Assembly: GCA_023388175.1 (NCBI GenBank)
Contig: JAEWGT010000011.1
Span: forward strand, 248,001 to 312,000
DNA from: Pseudomonadota bacterium
GTDB taxonomy: Bacteria; Pseudomonadota; Alphaproteobacteria; Rhizobiales; Devosiaceae
DNA length: 64,000 bases
Direction of reading: 5' to 3'
Under the pieces are notes generated by a model. That model made no database searches. It worked only from the letters and a program-made list of their open reading frames with translations, and had not been told where the DNA came from. The position numbers were made by a program, and so were the translations under genes. Below are positions 16,655-24,899 of this stretch, in pieces (the first letter of the stretch is position 1; the number at the start of each line of letters is the position of its first letter).

Positions 16655-17081
16655 TATTCATGCTTGCTAGCGCGACTTATCGGGTTCACCGAAAGGCGAC
16701 GCGGGCTATCGATTTTTCCTCAGGACCTAACACGACCTTGCAACGACTGTCATTTCAAAAGGCGGTTTGAGGGAGTGGGCAAGGTCTGGGTTTCGTCACA
16801 GCTGCTGGGCAAGTGTGCAAATCGCAGCGCGTCATTTCACGCCTATTTTCGGGCTTGGAATTGTATCCCAAAACTGGGATACACATCTGTGTTACAGCAT
16901 TGCTACACGTTGAGTAAAATCAACGACTTAGCAAAGGACTGACTTTCAGGTCCCAGTCCTGGCGCCCCAGCCAGCCATTAAGGGGTCTCGCTTTCGAGCC
17001 TGATAGGCATCGAAGGAAGTCTCAACTGTACCACGCCGGCGTGTTTCATGCTTCGGGGCACGTCGCCTTTCTAGATATTCC
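16655..17081. other. 427-bp intergenic region between surface-sugar locus and osmoprotectant operon
   Basis: No convincing gene. It holds the upstream region of the WbpM-like gene and the downstream region of yehW. Directly visible are an exact TATCC-N8-GGATA dyad (annotated separately), a GGACTG...CAGTCC imperfect hairpin near 16937-16960, and a perfect 12-bp palindrome CACGCCGGCGTG at 17032-17043. None of the open frames here has codon use or motifs resembling a protein. A promoter for the dehydratase operon must lie here, but I cannot assign its -35/-10 with confidence. Confidence 0.6.
16862..16883. promoter_or_regulatory. TATCC-N8-GGATA dyad, HipB-like operator candidate
   Basis: A perfect inverted repeat with 9-bp arms around AAAC. 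Its core reads TATCC (16864-16868), eight bases, GGATA (16877-16881), identical in layout to the E. coli HipB operator consensus TATCCN8GGATA. It lies about 210 bp upstream of the WbpM-like start codon. No xre/hipB or hipA gene is in the window, so a trans-acting XRE-family regulator is inferred only. Confidence 0.45.
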
Positions 17082-17816
17082 TTACTGTTTCGACGTTAAT
17101 TGCCAACGTTCGAGCGCAGCCAAGGCATCATGAATGAGCACCGCAAGCAGCCCGACGATCAGGCCGCCCTGTAGAACGAAAGCGGTATTGCCCGACTGGA
17201 GCCCGGCAATGATCACCTCGCCAAGGGTTGGCGCAGCAATCGTCGAGCCGATCGTAGCGGTGGACAGGGCGATTGTTGTGGAAATCCTGAGGCCTGCCAG
17301 GATGAGCGGCAAAGCCAGCGGCAGCTCGACCATCATCAGCCTCTGCGCCGGTTTGAGCCCCATGCCCTTGGCGGCTTGGGTGACGGTTGCGGGCACACTG
17401 GTCAGTCCGGCCAGAGTGTTCTCGAAGATGGGCAGCAGGCCATAGAGGAACAGCGCCACCACAGTCGGCGTCGCGCCGAAGCCGAGGAGGGGAACGCAGA
17501 GGGCCAGCACGGCCACTGGCGGAAAGGTCTGGCCGATATTGGCGATGGCGCGCGAGACAGCGAGAAAATCGGCGCCGAAGCGGCGGGTGACGAGTATGGC
17601 GAGGCCAACCGCCAATATGGCCGAGGCCGCGATTGCAATGGCAACGATGGCGAGGTGGCTGAGCGTCAGCTGCAGCAGGCTGCCTTGGTTATAGATCGGG
17701 GGCTGAGTGGGCCGGACAAAAAGCGCGAAGAAACGCGAAAAGGCATTGGGCTCGACGACCAGCCAGACAAGGCCGAGCAGCGCCAGCACACGGATAAGTA
17801 GGCCCACCCGGCTCAC
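17082..17816 (-). CDS. yehW: Osmoprotectant/stress ABC transporter permease YehW
   Basis: A 244-residue permease, about the length of E. coli YehW (243). Around five hydrophobic helices, with the cytoplasmic coupling loop TQAAKGMGLKPAQRLMMVELPLALPLI (EAA-type) near 140-166. The start is GTG 17816, overlapping the ATPase stop as GTGA; the frame is open upstream but that part is arginine-rich nonsense antisense to nothing known. It is the last gene of a four-gene operon in exactly the osmF-yehY-yehX-yehW order. It forms the transmembrane pore together with YehY. Confidence 0.92.
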   Translation of the reverse strand: MSRVGLLIRVLALLGLVWLVVEPNAFSRFFALFVRPTQPPIYNQGSLLQLTLSHLAIVAIAIAASAILAVGLAILVTRRFGADFLAVSRAIANIGQTFPPVAVLALCVPLLGFGATPTVVALFLYGLLPIFENTLAGLTSVPATVTQAAKGMGLKPAQRLMMVELPLALPLILAGLRISTTIALSTATIGSTIAAPTLGEVIIAGLQSGNTAFVLQGGLIVGLLAVLIHDALAALERWQLTSKQ

Positions 17817-18745
17817 GGTCGGGCAGCCAGTTGGGCGAGCCCATCGAGCGATACGCTGCCGACAAGCTTGCCATCCCTTGTCACCGGGGCGCTGCGGCGA
17901 CCGGACCACAAGAGTTCGGAATAGCCGGTGCGCAGGCTCATGCCTGCGTCGAGCGGTTCTCCCTCGGCGACGCCCTCTTCCAGATGGTCGCCAATGGTCG
18001 ATAGGGAAAGCAGGCGAAAGGCGCGATCGGTCGTGCCCACCATCTCGGCGACGAAGTCGGTGGCGGGGCGGCTGATGATCTCGGCCGGGGTCGAGCATTG
18101 GAGAAGCTTGCCCTTGTCCATCACCGCGATCCGGTCCCCCAGCAGGATGGCTTCCTCCATGTCATGGGTGACCATGACGATGGTGGTGCCGAAGCGGCGC
18201 TGGATCTTGCGCAATTCGTCCTGCGCCCTGCCGCGCGTTACCGGATCGAGGGCGCCGAAGGGCTCGTCCATCAGCAGGATGTTCGGCTCTGCCGCAAGCG
18301 CCCGCGCCACGCCGACCCGCTGGCGCTGCCCGCCGGACAGCATTGCCGGCATCCTGTCGCGATATTGCGTCGGGTCGAGTTCGAACAGCTCCAGCAATTC
18401 ATCCACACGGCGCGCGATCCGCGCCTTGTCCCAGCCGAGCAGGCTGGGCACGGTGGCGATATTCCGGGCGATGCTCCAATGCGGAAACAGGCCATGCCCC
18501 TGGATGACGTAACCCATCCTTCGGCGCAGCTGATAGGCGGGCAGGCCGGTGACGTCCTCGCCATCCACGCGGATGTGTCCGCTGGTCGGCTCGACCAGCC
18601 TATTGATCATGCGCAGCAGCGTGGTCTTGCCCGATCCCGACGTGCCAACCAGCGCGCAGATCGTGTGCGGTTCGATGGTGAGGCTCACGTGATCCACAGC
18701 GGTGGCTTCGCCGAAAACCTTGACGACATTGTCGATCTCGATCAC
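17813..18745 (-). CDS. yehX: Osmoprotectant/stress ABC transporter ATPase YehX
   Basis: A 310-residue ATP-binding subunit (E. coli YehX has 308). Walker A GTSGSGKT at 34-41, Q-loop IQGHGLFPHWS near 81-91, signature LSGGQRQR at 136-143, Walker B LLMDEP at 157-162, then a switch histidine in VTHDMEEA. The C-terminal 70 residues are a degenerate CBS-like tail (PVTRDGKLVGSVSLDGLAQL) as in ProV/OpuCA-type subunits. Overlaps of 4 bp on both sides place it in one translationally coupled operon with the two permeases. Confidence 0.93.
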   Translation of the reverse strand: MIEIDNVVKVFGEATAVDHVSLTIEPHTICALVGTSGSGKTTLLRMINRLVEPTSGHIRVDGEDVTGLPAYQLRRRMGYVIQGHGLFPHWSIARNIATVPSLLGWDKARIARRVDELLELFELDPTQYRDRMPAMLSGGQRQRVGVARALAAEPNILLMDEPFGALDPVTRGRAQDELRKIQRRFGTTIVMVTHDMEEAILLGDRIAVMDKGKLLQCSTPAEIISRPATDFVAEMVGTTDRAFRLLSLSTIGDHLEEGVAEGEPLDAGMSLRTGYSELLWSGRRSAPVTRDGKLVGSVSLDGLAQLAARP

Positions 18746-19926
18746 GGCCTCGTCCCCTTCGTGCTCAGTTCAATGACGCTGTCGAGCAGCACGGCGGCGA
18801 CAAAGGCGAGGGCGACGGTCGGTGCGGCGCCAAGCAGCACCAGATCGATCGCGGTCTGCCCCACACCCTGGAACACGAAAACGCCGAACCCGCCGCCACC
18901 GATCAGCGCGGCTATCGTGGCAAGACCGATATTCTGGACCAGCACGATCCTTATGCCGGTCAGGATCACGGGAAAGGCCAGTGGCAATTCCACCTGCATC
19001 AGCCGCTGTCGCCAGCTCATGCCCATGCCGCGAGCCGCTTCGATGGTTGCCGCTGGGAGGCCCGTCAGGCCGACCAGTGTATTCGCAACCACCGGCAGCA
19101 GGGCATAGGCGGTCAGTGCCACAAGCGCCGGCGCAATCCCGATCCCGGAAATGCCGATGGCCCGGGCGCCTGGCAGATTGGCGGCTATCCACGCCAAGGG
19201 CGCGATCAGCATGCCGAAAAGCGCTATCGAGGGTATCGTCTGGACGATGTTGAGAAGATTGAGCGCCCCGGCACGGATCGAGGAAAACTTGTAGCAGGCG
19301 ATACCCAGCGGCACGCCGATGCCGGTGGCGATGGTCACCGAGCCGAAGGCCAGAAGCAGATGCGTGCGCGCCTCCTGCCAGAAGACTGCGTCACGGCTGG
19401 CATATTCCTTCATCACCGAAAGCGCGTCCCAGACGCCGCTTGAGAGCACGATGGCAATCATCGAGCAGGCCCCGGCCACCAGGCCGACCCGCAGCCACGG
19501 GCCGGGTCGCATGCGGGCCAGCGCATCGGTCACCATCAGGGCAAGCGCAAAGCTCAGGAGCCAGAACCCGGACCCGATGCCGATGCGCGCATAGGAATTG
19601 TCCGGAGGGGTGAGATGATGGCCGGAGAGGCCGACCAGCAGGATGGTAATGACAAGGCTCGATCCACTCGCTGCCAGCTTTATCGGCAATGGCAGCCGCA
19701 CGAGCCCCGCAAGGATGCTGAGGCCGATCCAGACGAGTCCGATCAGGAGGGCGCCGGGTGGCAACGCGTCCCAGAGCAGAACGCCATCACCGGGAACGAT
19801 GCGGTTGGCCTTGAAGACGCTGAAGGGCAGGGCCAGACCAGCCGCGGCCACTATGGTAACGACGACCCCGACCGGCTCTAAGACGGGCCGGCCAACAGCT
19901 GGAGCCTCGGCCACATGCGCACTCAT
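18742..19926 (-). CDS. yehY: Osmoprotectant/stress ABC transporter permease YehY
   Basis: A 394-residue permease, matching the unusually long E. coli YehY (385). The first 170 residues hold about five extra helices (for example GALLIGLVWIGLSILAGLV), and the second half is a standard permease domain with the EAA loop EAARGMGMSWRQRLMQVELPLAFPVILTG. The 70-bp gap to osmF contains a strong hairpin; the gap to yehX is a 4-bp overlap. It probably forms the heteromeric membrane channel with YehW. Confidence 0.92.
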   Translation of the reverse strand: MSAHVAEAPAVGRPVLEPVGVVVTIVAAAGLALPFSVFKANRIVPGDGVLLWDALPPGALLIGLVWIGLSILAGLVRLPLPIKLAASGSSLVITILLVGLSGHHLTPPDNSYARIGIGSGFWLLSFALALMVTDALARMRPGPWLRVGLVAGACSMIAIVLSSGVWDALSVMKEYASRDAVFWQEARTHLLLAFGSVTIATGIGVPLGIACYKFSSIRAGALNLLNIVQTIPSIALFGMLIAPLAWIAANLPGARAIGISGIGIAPALVALTAYALLPVVANTLVGLTGLPAATIEAARGMGMSWRQRLMQVELPLAFPVILTGIRIVLVQNIGLATIAALIGGGGFGVFVFQGVGQTAIDLVLLGAAPTVALAFVAAVLLDSVIELSTKGTRP

Positions 19927-19949
19927 TCTGCCTCGCCCCGATTAAACCT

Positions 19950-19977
19950 ACCGGCCGCGCTCTCGTTCGCGGCCGGT
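19950..19977 (-). terminator. Intercistronic hairpin between osmF and yehY
   Basis: A perfect 10-bp stem (19950-19959 with 19968-19977, ACCGGCCGCG/CGCGGCCGGT) around an 8-base loop, 19 bp after the osmF stop codon. No long T-run follows on the transcribed strand, so it looks more like an mRNA-stabilising or partial-termination hairpin than a full rho-independent terminator. Confidence 0.7.
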
Positions 19978-19996
19978 CACTTCCTGGCAGACGAGC

Positions 19997-20902
19997 TTAG
20001 CCGCCCAGGAAGCCATTCTGTGTCAGGAAGTCGGTGGCGACTGTTGCAGCAGGCTCGCCGCCCACCTGCACGCGGCCGTTGAGGTCCTGCAGCACTTCGA
20101 GCGTCAGGGCCTCGAAGACGGGCTTGAGCAGTTCTTCGATCTGCGGATACTCGGTCAGAACTTCTTCGCGGATGATCGGCGCTGGCTGATAGACCGGCTG
20201 AACGCCCTGGTCGTCCTCAAGCACAACCAGACCCGAGGGGGCGATGCCGCCATCGGTGCCATAGACCATGGCGGCATTGACGCCATTGGTCTGCTGCGCT
20301 GCGGCGGCAATGGTCGCGGCGGTATCACCACCCGACAGCACCACCAGTTGTTCAGGGGTCAGGGTGAAGCCGTAAACCTCCTGGAACTTTGGCAGTGCTG
20401 CTGCTGAATTGACGAATTCGGACGACGCAGTGAGCTTGACTTCGCCACCGCCGGCTACCCATTCCCCGAACTGGGTAAAGGTCGAAAGGCCATTCGCCTC
20501 GGCCACGTCGCCACGCAGCGCTACGGCCCAGGTATTGTTGGCGGGAGACGGTGTCAGCCAGACGATGCGATTGGTCTCAAAGTCGAGGTCAGCCACCGCC
20601 GCATAAGCTTCGGCGGCATCGTTCCAGATCGGCTCGTCGGCGCGATCGAAGAAGAAGGCGCCATTGCCGGTATATTCGGGGTAGATGTCGATCTCGCCAG
20701 CGACGATAGCTTCCCGCATGATCGGCGTCGCACCAAGCTGGATACGATCTTCCACGGCGATGTCATTGTCTTCGAGGATTTGCTTGATGATATTTCCAAG
20801 CACGCCGCCTTCCGTGTCGATTTTCGAGGAGACGACGACCTGCGCCGAGGCTGCGGTTGACATAAGCGCAAGCGCGGCGAGCGCAGTAAGGACCTGGCGC
20901 AT
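19997..20902 (-). CDS. osmF: Periplasmic osmoprotectant-binding protein OsmF (YehZ)
   Basis: A 301-residue binding protein with a clear signal peptide (MRQVLTALAALALMSTAASA, cleaved before QVVV). Mature-sequence landmarks agree with E. coli OsmF: SKIDTEGG near 25-32, DIYPEYTGNGAFFF, WLTPSPANNTWAVALR, GVNAAMVYGTDG and GVQPVYQPAPIIREEVL. The start at ATG 20902 is fixed by the signal peptide and an AAGGA ribosome site; a longer open frame upstream is not coding-like. OsmF belongs to a ProU-like system with low glycine betaine affinity and stress-dependent expression in enterobacteria. An EcfG-type promoter lies 56 bp upstream. Confidence 0.95.
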   Translation of the reverse strand: MRQVLTALAALALMSTAASAQVVVSSKIDTEGGVLGNIIKQILEDNDIAVEDRIQLGATPIMREAIVAGEIDIYPEYTGNGAFFFDRADEPIWNDAAEAYAAVADLDFETNRIVWLTPSPANNTWAVALRGDVAEANGLSTFTQFGEWVAGGGEVKLTASSEFVNSAAALPKFQEVYGFTLTPEQLVVLSGGDTAATIAAAAQQTNGVNAAMVYGTDGGIAPSGLVVLEDDQGVQPVYQPAPIIREEVLTEYPQIEELLKPVFEALTLEVLQDLNGRVQVGGEPAATVATDFLTQNGFLGG

Positions 20903-20957
20903 AGAGTATCCTTCTAAATGGAAAACGGCCTGATGGCCGACGCAGACAGACTGCACT

Positions 20958-20982
20958 AACGTTACTGAAGGTGGTTGGTTCC
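20958..20982 (-). promoter_or_regulatory. EcfG (general stress response sigma) promoter of osmF operon
   Basis: Read on the minus strand: GGAAC (20982-20978), a 16-base spacer, CGTT (20961-20958). This is an exact match to the alphaproteobacterial EcfG consensus GGAAC-N16/17-CGTT. Initiation a few bases further would give a leader of about 45-50 nt before the osmF ATG with its AAGGA site. Confidence 0.8.
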
Positions 20983-21059
20983 ACCGCCAAAAGCACCGCG
21001 CGAAAATTTCACCGCCGTACGGGCAATGTTCGGGCCCATTACAGGGCAATCAGCCGCGA

Positions 21060-21532
21060 TCAGCCTATCCTCATTTCAACGGCACCGACACCGGCAAACT
21101 CGGCTTGAATATGCGTGCCGATGGTCTGCTGCGGTCCGATGCAGCGCCAGTCATATAATGTGGCCCTCCTGCAAAGCCATGCCCATGCGCTCGACATAAC
21201 GCTCAATCCAGTCGGCGGCTCTATGCAAGGCGCGCAGAGGGAGGGCCATAATGACGGCCACGACATAACGACCGTCAATCAATATGACATCGCAGTTCAT
21301 GTCCGTAACGTCCGGCCAAGGCTTCGCGGGTCCGATCAGCAGCCCACCCGTTGCAGCAAATCTGCCTGCTTGACCTTGAGGGCCCAACTGCCAGGAGCCA
21401 GCCTGGAGTGGACCAATTCGATCGCGGGCGCAGCTAGATAATGCCCGCGGGCTTGCCGGGGCATAATTCGTCCATTGCCTGGTGCGAAGCCGCATCGATG
21501 GCAGCGAGCAAATGTGCGGTCAGTGCGTGCAT
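21060..21532 (-). pseudogene. Broken FAH / 2-keto-4-pentenoate-hydratase-family gene
   Basis: Three consecutive pieces in different frames look like one decayed gene. ATG 21532, three bases after the rhamnosidase stop, opens a 32-codon frame (MHALTAHLLAAIDAAS...) ending at TAG 21434. A second frame over about 21430-21151 reads GGLLIGPAKPWPDV, ILIDGRYVVA, then RAADWIERYVERMGMALQEGHII, resembling the part of hydratases before the LTGS/LAGS turn. A third frame reads CIGPQQTIGTHIQAEFAGVGAVEMRIG and stops at 21060, like the usual G-x-x-V-x-A-D/E-F-x-G-x-G-x-V ending. About 90 residues of the N-terminal half are missing. Family assignment is by eye. Confidence 0.55.
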
Positions 21533-21533
21533 G

Positions 21534-24218
21534 TCAGGCGTCTCGAAACGCTCGGATCGTGTGTTGGCCCGATGCAGCGGTCCAGCGCTTCTGCCCACCA
21601 GCGCTGGTCCAGCCTTCCGGCAATTCTATAATTGCCTCAGAGCCGGGCGGTACGAGAATAGTCCAGTCGGCTGCTTGGCCCGCCACCTTCCAGGTGCTGA
21701 CGATCTCGCCCCGGCAACTGAGATATTTGGCGGACATCGATCCAATGCGCGCGTCGAACAGGGGGGAAAAGCGAACCTTTTCAAACCCTGGATGGCTCTC
21801 TTCGCTTTCTATCCCGGCCAGTCTGGACCACAACCATTCGCCGACCGAGCCATACGCATAGTGATTGAAGGAATTCATATTGGCGCTCTGGAAGCCCTTG
21901 TCCGGTGTCCAGCCATCCCAACGCTCCCAGATCGTGGTCGCGCCATGGGCGATTGAAAAGCCCCAACTCGGATAGGTATCTTTGAGCAACATGGTGACCG
22001 CCAGATCGTCCCTGCCGATCTTGGTCAACACGGGCAGAAGGTGCCTTACGCCCAGAAAACCGGTCTGGAGATGGCCATCTGCAGCATCAATTAGCGCAAC
22101 CAGTCGCTCTGCTGCTGCCTCCCGGTGCCTGCCAGATACAATGTCGAAATCCAGCGCTAACAAATATGCCGTCTGAGTGTCGCCCGTCAGGCGGTCATCG
22201 GCTTCTACAAACGTCTCGACAAATCGTGCCTGAACCGTCCTGGCGAGCTGACGATGGCGTGCTGCGTCACTTTGGCGGCCAAGCACTCCGGCGATACGCG
22301 CCATCAGGTCAGCGACACGGTACCAATAGGCAGTAGCGACTAGAGTGCGGTCCGATTGTGGCCCAACGCTAAGCCAGTCGCCATAATTATTGTGAACGCC
22401 GTTGCGGCGGATAAAATCAGGGTTTGCATGTACAATGTTGTCCGCCCAAGCCTCTAGAGCAGGCCAATACTTTTCCAGCAATTCCTTGTCGGCGTAACGC
22501 AGCCAGTGTTCCCAGGCCAAGATGACCGGTGCATCGCCCCAGCCTGGTGCGCCCGGCTGCGGTGTCAGCCGATATGGATTGAGCGGCTTGGTGGGCGCCA
22601 CGTCAGGGAATGCGCCATCGGCAGATTGCCCGTCTTGCAGATCGAGCATCCATTTGGTGAGGAAGGCCGAGACATCCATGAAGTAGCCGGCGGTCTTCCA
22701 GAACACCTGTGCGTCGGCAGCCCAGCCGTAGCGCTCATCCCGCTGCGGGCAATCGGTAGGCACTGAGAGGAAATTGTCACGCTGGCTCCAGAAGATGTTG
22801 GAGACAAGCTGGTTGACCATGGAGTGGCCGGTTTTCATCTCGCCCGAGATTGGCGTGTCGGTCTGTATGGCGATGCCAGTGAGCGCCACATCTTGCGGCA
22901 GAACGCCTTCCGGCAAACTGAGCTCGACATACCGGAAGCCGTGGAATGTAAAGCGCGGTTTGAAGGTTTCCTGGCCTTCGCCTGCGGCGATGAAGATATC
23001 GGTCGCCGCTGCATGTCGCAGATTTGCCGTATACATTGCCCCATCCGCGTCGAGGATCTCGGCGTGACGCAGAGTAAACCGATCTCCCTTGCGAGCGGTC
23101 ACAACAAGTTCGACATAGCCGGCTATATTCTGACCCAAATCGAATATGTGGGCGCCGTTCTCGCCTTGATGTGCATAGCGTCCTGGCAAGCGAGCCACTT
23201 CGCGTGCAGGCTGTGCGCGCGCGGCGTCGAGCTTGGGGGCAATCGGATCGGGCACAAACACCTCGACCGGCTGCCAGTCGGGCAGCGGGCCCGTTGTCAC
23301 GTTCCAGCCGGGGAGATCCAGTCTTGCGTCGTACATCTCCCCCATCAGGAAGTCCGAATAGCAGATCGGGCCTTGCCGTGTCTGCCAGTCGCCATCCGTC
23401 CGCACGATATCCATACGTCCGTCTGCATAATGCATATGCAATTGGCACATCAGCGCAGGGCGCCCACCATAGTGATTGCCGGCGCGCCGCTGATTGTGGC
23501 CCACGCGGCCGGAATACCAACCTTCGCCAAGGATAGCGCCCAGTACATTGCCGCCGGCCTGGACGAGGCCGGTGACGTCATGGACCTGATATTCGACACG
23601 CTTGTGATAGTCGGTCCAGCCCGGCGCCATCACATCTTCGCCCACGCGATGTCCGTTGATATAGGCTTCATAAAGGCCCAGCGCGGAGACGTAGAGCGTG
23701 GCGCGGAGAGGTTTTTCTACCGTAGAAAAATCGCGGCGCATGTAATCGGCGGGCCGCGCCTGCCAACGGTTGTCATAGATATTGTCGGCGGGTACCTCGC
23801 GCCCGGCAGGCAATACGAAATAGCGGGCAATCCATTCTCCGCGCCATTCCGACTGCGGCAAACCTGTGAAAATCGTCGCTCGCTCTGCTTGCGTATAGGA
23901 TGCATCACGCTCGTCCCAGACCGTTAATGCCCAATCAAGAACGTCGTCGGATGCAAGGGTGGGGCCGTCATAGCAGATCAGCTGAGTCGCTGCGGAAGCG
24001 ACCTTGCCGCTGTCCCACACGATTCCCGCCCCATTTCTGAGCAGGATGCGATAGGCGCTCTGGCGGGCCGGAGTATTTCCGCTTTTCAGAGACCAGGAAA
24101 AGCGGGGCGTGCTCGTATTTAGGCCACGCGCCCTGGTGAGATGTTCACAGCGCAGATCATAGGCAATGAGTTGGGTCAAGGGCCGGAACCTAGAGTTCGA
24201 GGGCGCGCTCGCGGGCAT
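21534..24218 (-). CDS. Alpha-L-rhamnosidase, glycoside hydrolase family 78
   Basis: An 894-residue cytoplasmic (no signal peptide) GH78 enzyme of the usual length. Domains in order: N-terminal beta-sandwich with TPRFSWSL and SAYRILL, the rhamnosidase N domain (LRATLYVSALGLYEAYINGHRVG, MAPGWTDYHKRVEYQ), a concanavalin-like domain, then the alpha/alpha barrel with the acid motif TDCPQRDERYGWAADAQ (minus strand near 22760-22710) and the late SFNHYAYGSVGEWLW block. It hydrolyses terminal alpha-L-rhamnose from imported glycosides. ATG 24218 overlaps the GntR gene by 29 bp; a TTG at 24179 is an alternative start. It lies between GntR and a wrecked hydratase gene, in one minus-strand operon. Confidence 0.93.
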   Translation of the reverse strand: MPASAPSNSRFRPLTQLIAYDLRCEHLTRARGLNTSTPRFSWSLKSGNTPARQSAYRILLRNGAGIVWDSGKVASAATQLICYDGPTLASDDVLDWALTVWDERDASYTQAERATIFTGLPQSEWRGEWIARYFVLPAGREVPADNIYDNRWQARPADYMRRDFSTVEKPLRATLYVSALGLYEAYINGHRVGEDVMAPGWTDYHKRVEYQVHDVTGLVQAGGNVLGAILGEGWYSGRVGHNQRRAGNHYGGRPALMCQLHMHYADGRMDIVRTDGDWQTRQGPICYSDFLMGEMYDARLDLPGWNVTTGPLPDWQPVEVFVPDPIAPKLDAARAQPAREVARLPGRYAHQGENGAHIFDLGQNIAGYVELVVTARKGDRFTLRHAEILDADGAMYTANLRHAAATDIFIAAGEGQETFKPRFTFHGFRYVELSLPEGVLPQDVALTGIAIQTDTPISGEMKTGHSMVNQLVSNIFWSQRDNFLSVPTDCPQRDERYGWAADAQVFWKTAGYFMDVSAFLTKWMLDLQDGQSADGAFPDVAPTKPLNPYRLTPQPGAPGWGDAPVILAWEHWLRYADKELLEKYWPALEAWADNIVHANPDFIRRNGVHNNYGDWLSVGPQSDRTLVATAYWYRVADLMARIAGVLGRQSDAARHRQLARTVQARFVETFVEADDRLTGDTQTAYLLALDFDIVSGRHREAAAERLVALIDAADGHLQTGFLGVRHLLPVLTKIGRDDLAVTMLLKDTYPSWGFSIAHGATTIWERWDGWTPDKGFQSANMNSFNHYAYGSVGEWLWSRLAGIESEESHPGFEKVRFSPLFDARIGSMSAKYLSCRGEIVSTWKVAGQAADWTILVPPGSEAIIELPEGWTSAGGQKRWTAASGQHTIRAFRDA

Positions 24219-24873
24219 TCATCATATGGCGGTCCATCGCATCAATTGCCGCATGGGCATCGCGCGCGCGGATGGCTGAGATGATGGCGAGGTGATCGCC
24301 GAAAGCAGAGGGAAGGACGCTGGCGGACAGGGAGATCCTGTCGAGCTTGATCAAGCGAACACGGATGGCGTTGATAGCATAGGCCTGAATGAGCAGATCA
24401 TTCTGCGTTCGGGCAATCAGAAGATTATGGAAGCCGTCGTCGATTTTCTGTCCACGGACGAAAAGATCCGGCGAAGGAGAGGTCGCGACCTCGTCGAGAA
24501 TGGCGCGATGCTGATGCTCCTGTTGGTCCAGGGTGGCGTCGTCGAGTTTGCGAACAGCATGGAGCACTGCTTCCCGTTCAAGCGCCATCCGCATCTGGAA
24601 AGCCTGGCGGATCATCGGCAGGTCGATCTGGGTAATCTGAATACCACGCTGTGGCATCACCCTGAGCAGGCCCTCGAACTCAAGCCGTGGCAGCAATTCG
24701 CGCAATGCACCGATGGACAGTCCGAGCATGGCGACCAGTTCGCGTTGCGAAACGAACTGTCCCGGACGAAGCCTCCCATCAAACATGGCTCGCTGAAACT
24801 GCTCATAGGCAATCTGTTTGACCGAGCGTTGCTCGGGCTCGGATTGATTGGAAGCAGTTTCAGCAGTCAACAT
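24190..24873 (-). CDS. GntR-family regulator with FCD effector domain
   Basis: A 227-residue repressor. The winged helix-turn-helix is at about residues 18-85 (AYEQFQRAMFDGRLRPGQFVSQRELVAMLGLSIG with a truncated-looking recognition helix GALRELLPRLEFEGLL), followed by an all-alpha FCD domain with metal/ligand residues in FHNLLIARTQN and the HLAIISAIRARDAHAAIDAMDRHM helix. It lies between the rhamnosidase gene (29-bp overlap) and the DapA-family lyase gene (26-bp gap), all on the minus strand, so it is a candidate sensor of a sugar acid or related intermediate controlling this cluster and perhaps the divergent TRAP operon. Confidence 0.9.
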   Translation of the reverse strand: MLTAETASNQSEPEQRSVKQIAYEQFQRAMFDGRLRPGQFVSQRELVAMLGLSIGALRELLPRLEFEGLLRVMPQRGIQITQIDLPMIRQAFQMRMALEREAVLHAVRKLDDATLDQQEHQHRAILDEVATSPSPDLFVRGQKIDDGFHNLLIARTQNDLLIQAYAINAIRVRLIKLDRISLSASVLPSAFGDHLAIISAIRARDAHAAIDAMDRHMMNARERALEL

Positions 24874-24899
24874 GGCGAATCCTCCCGCGAACCTTTTGG

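Noticed and set aside
16664..16942. Short plus-strand open frame in the 427-bp gap
   Set aside because: No ribosome site, no motif, and it runs through the TATCC-N8-GGATA dyad.
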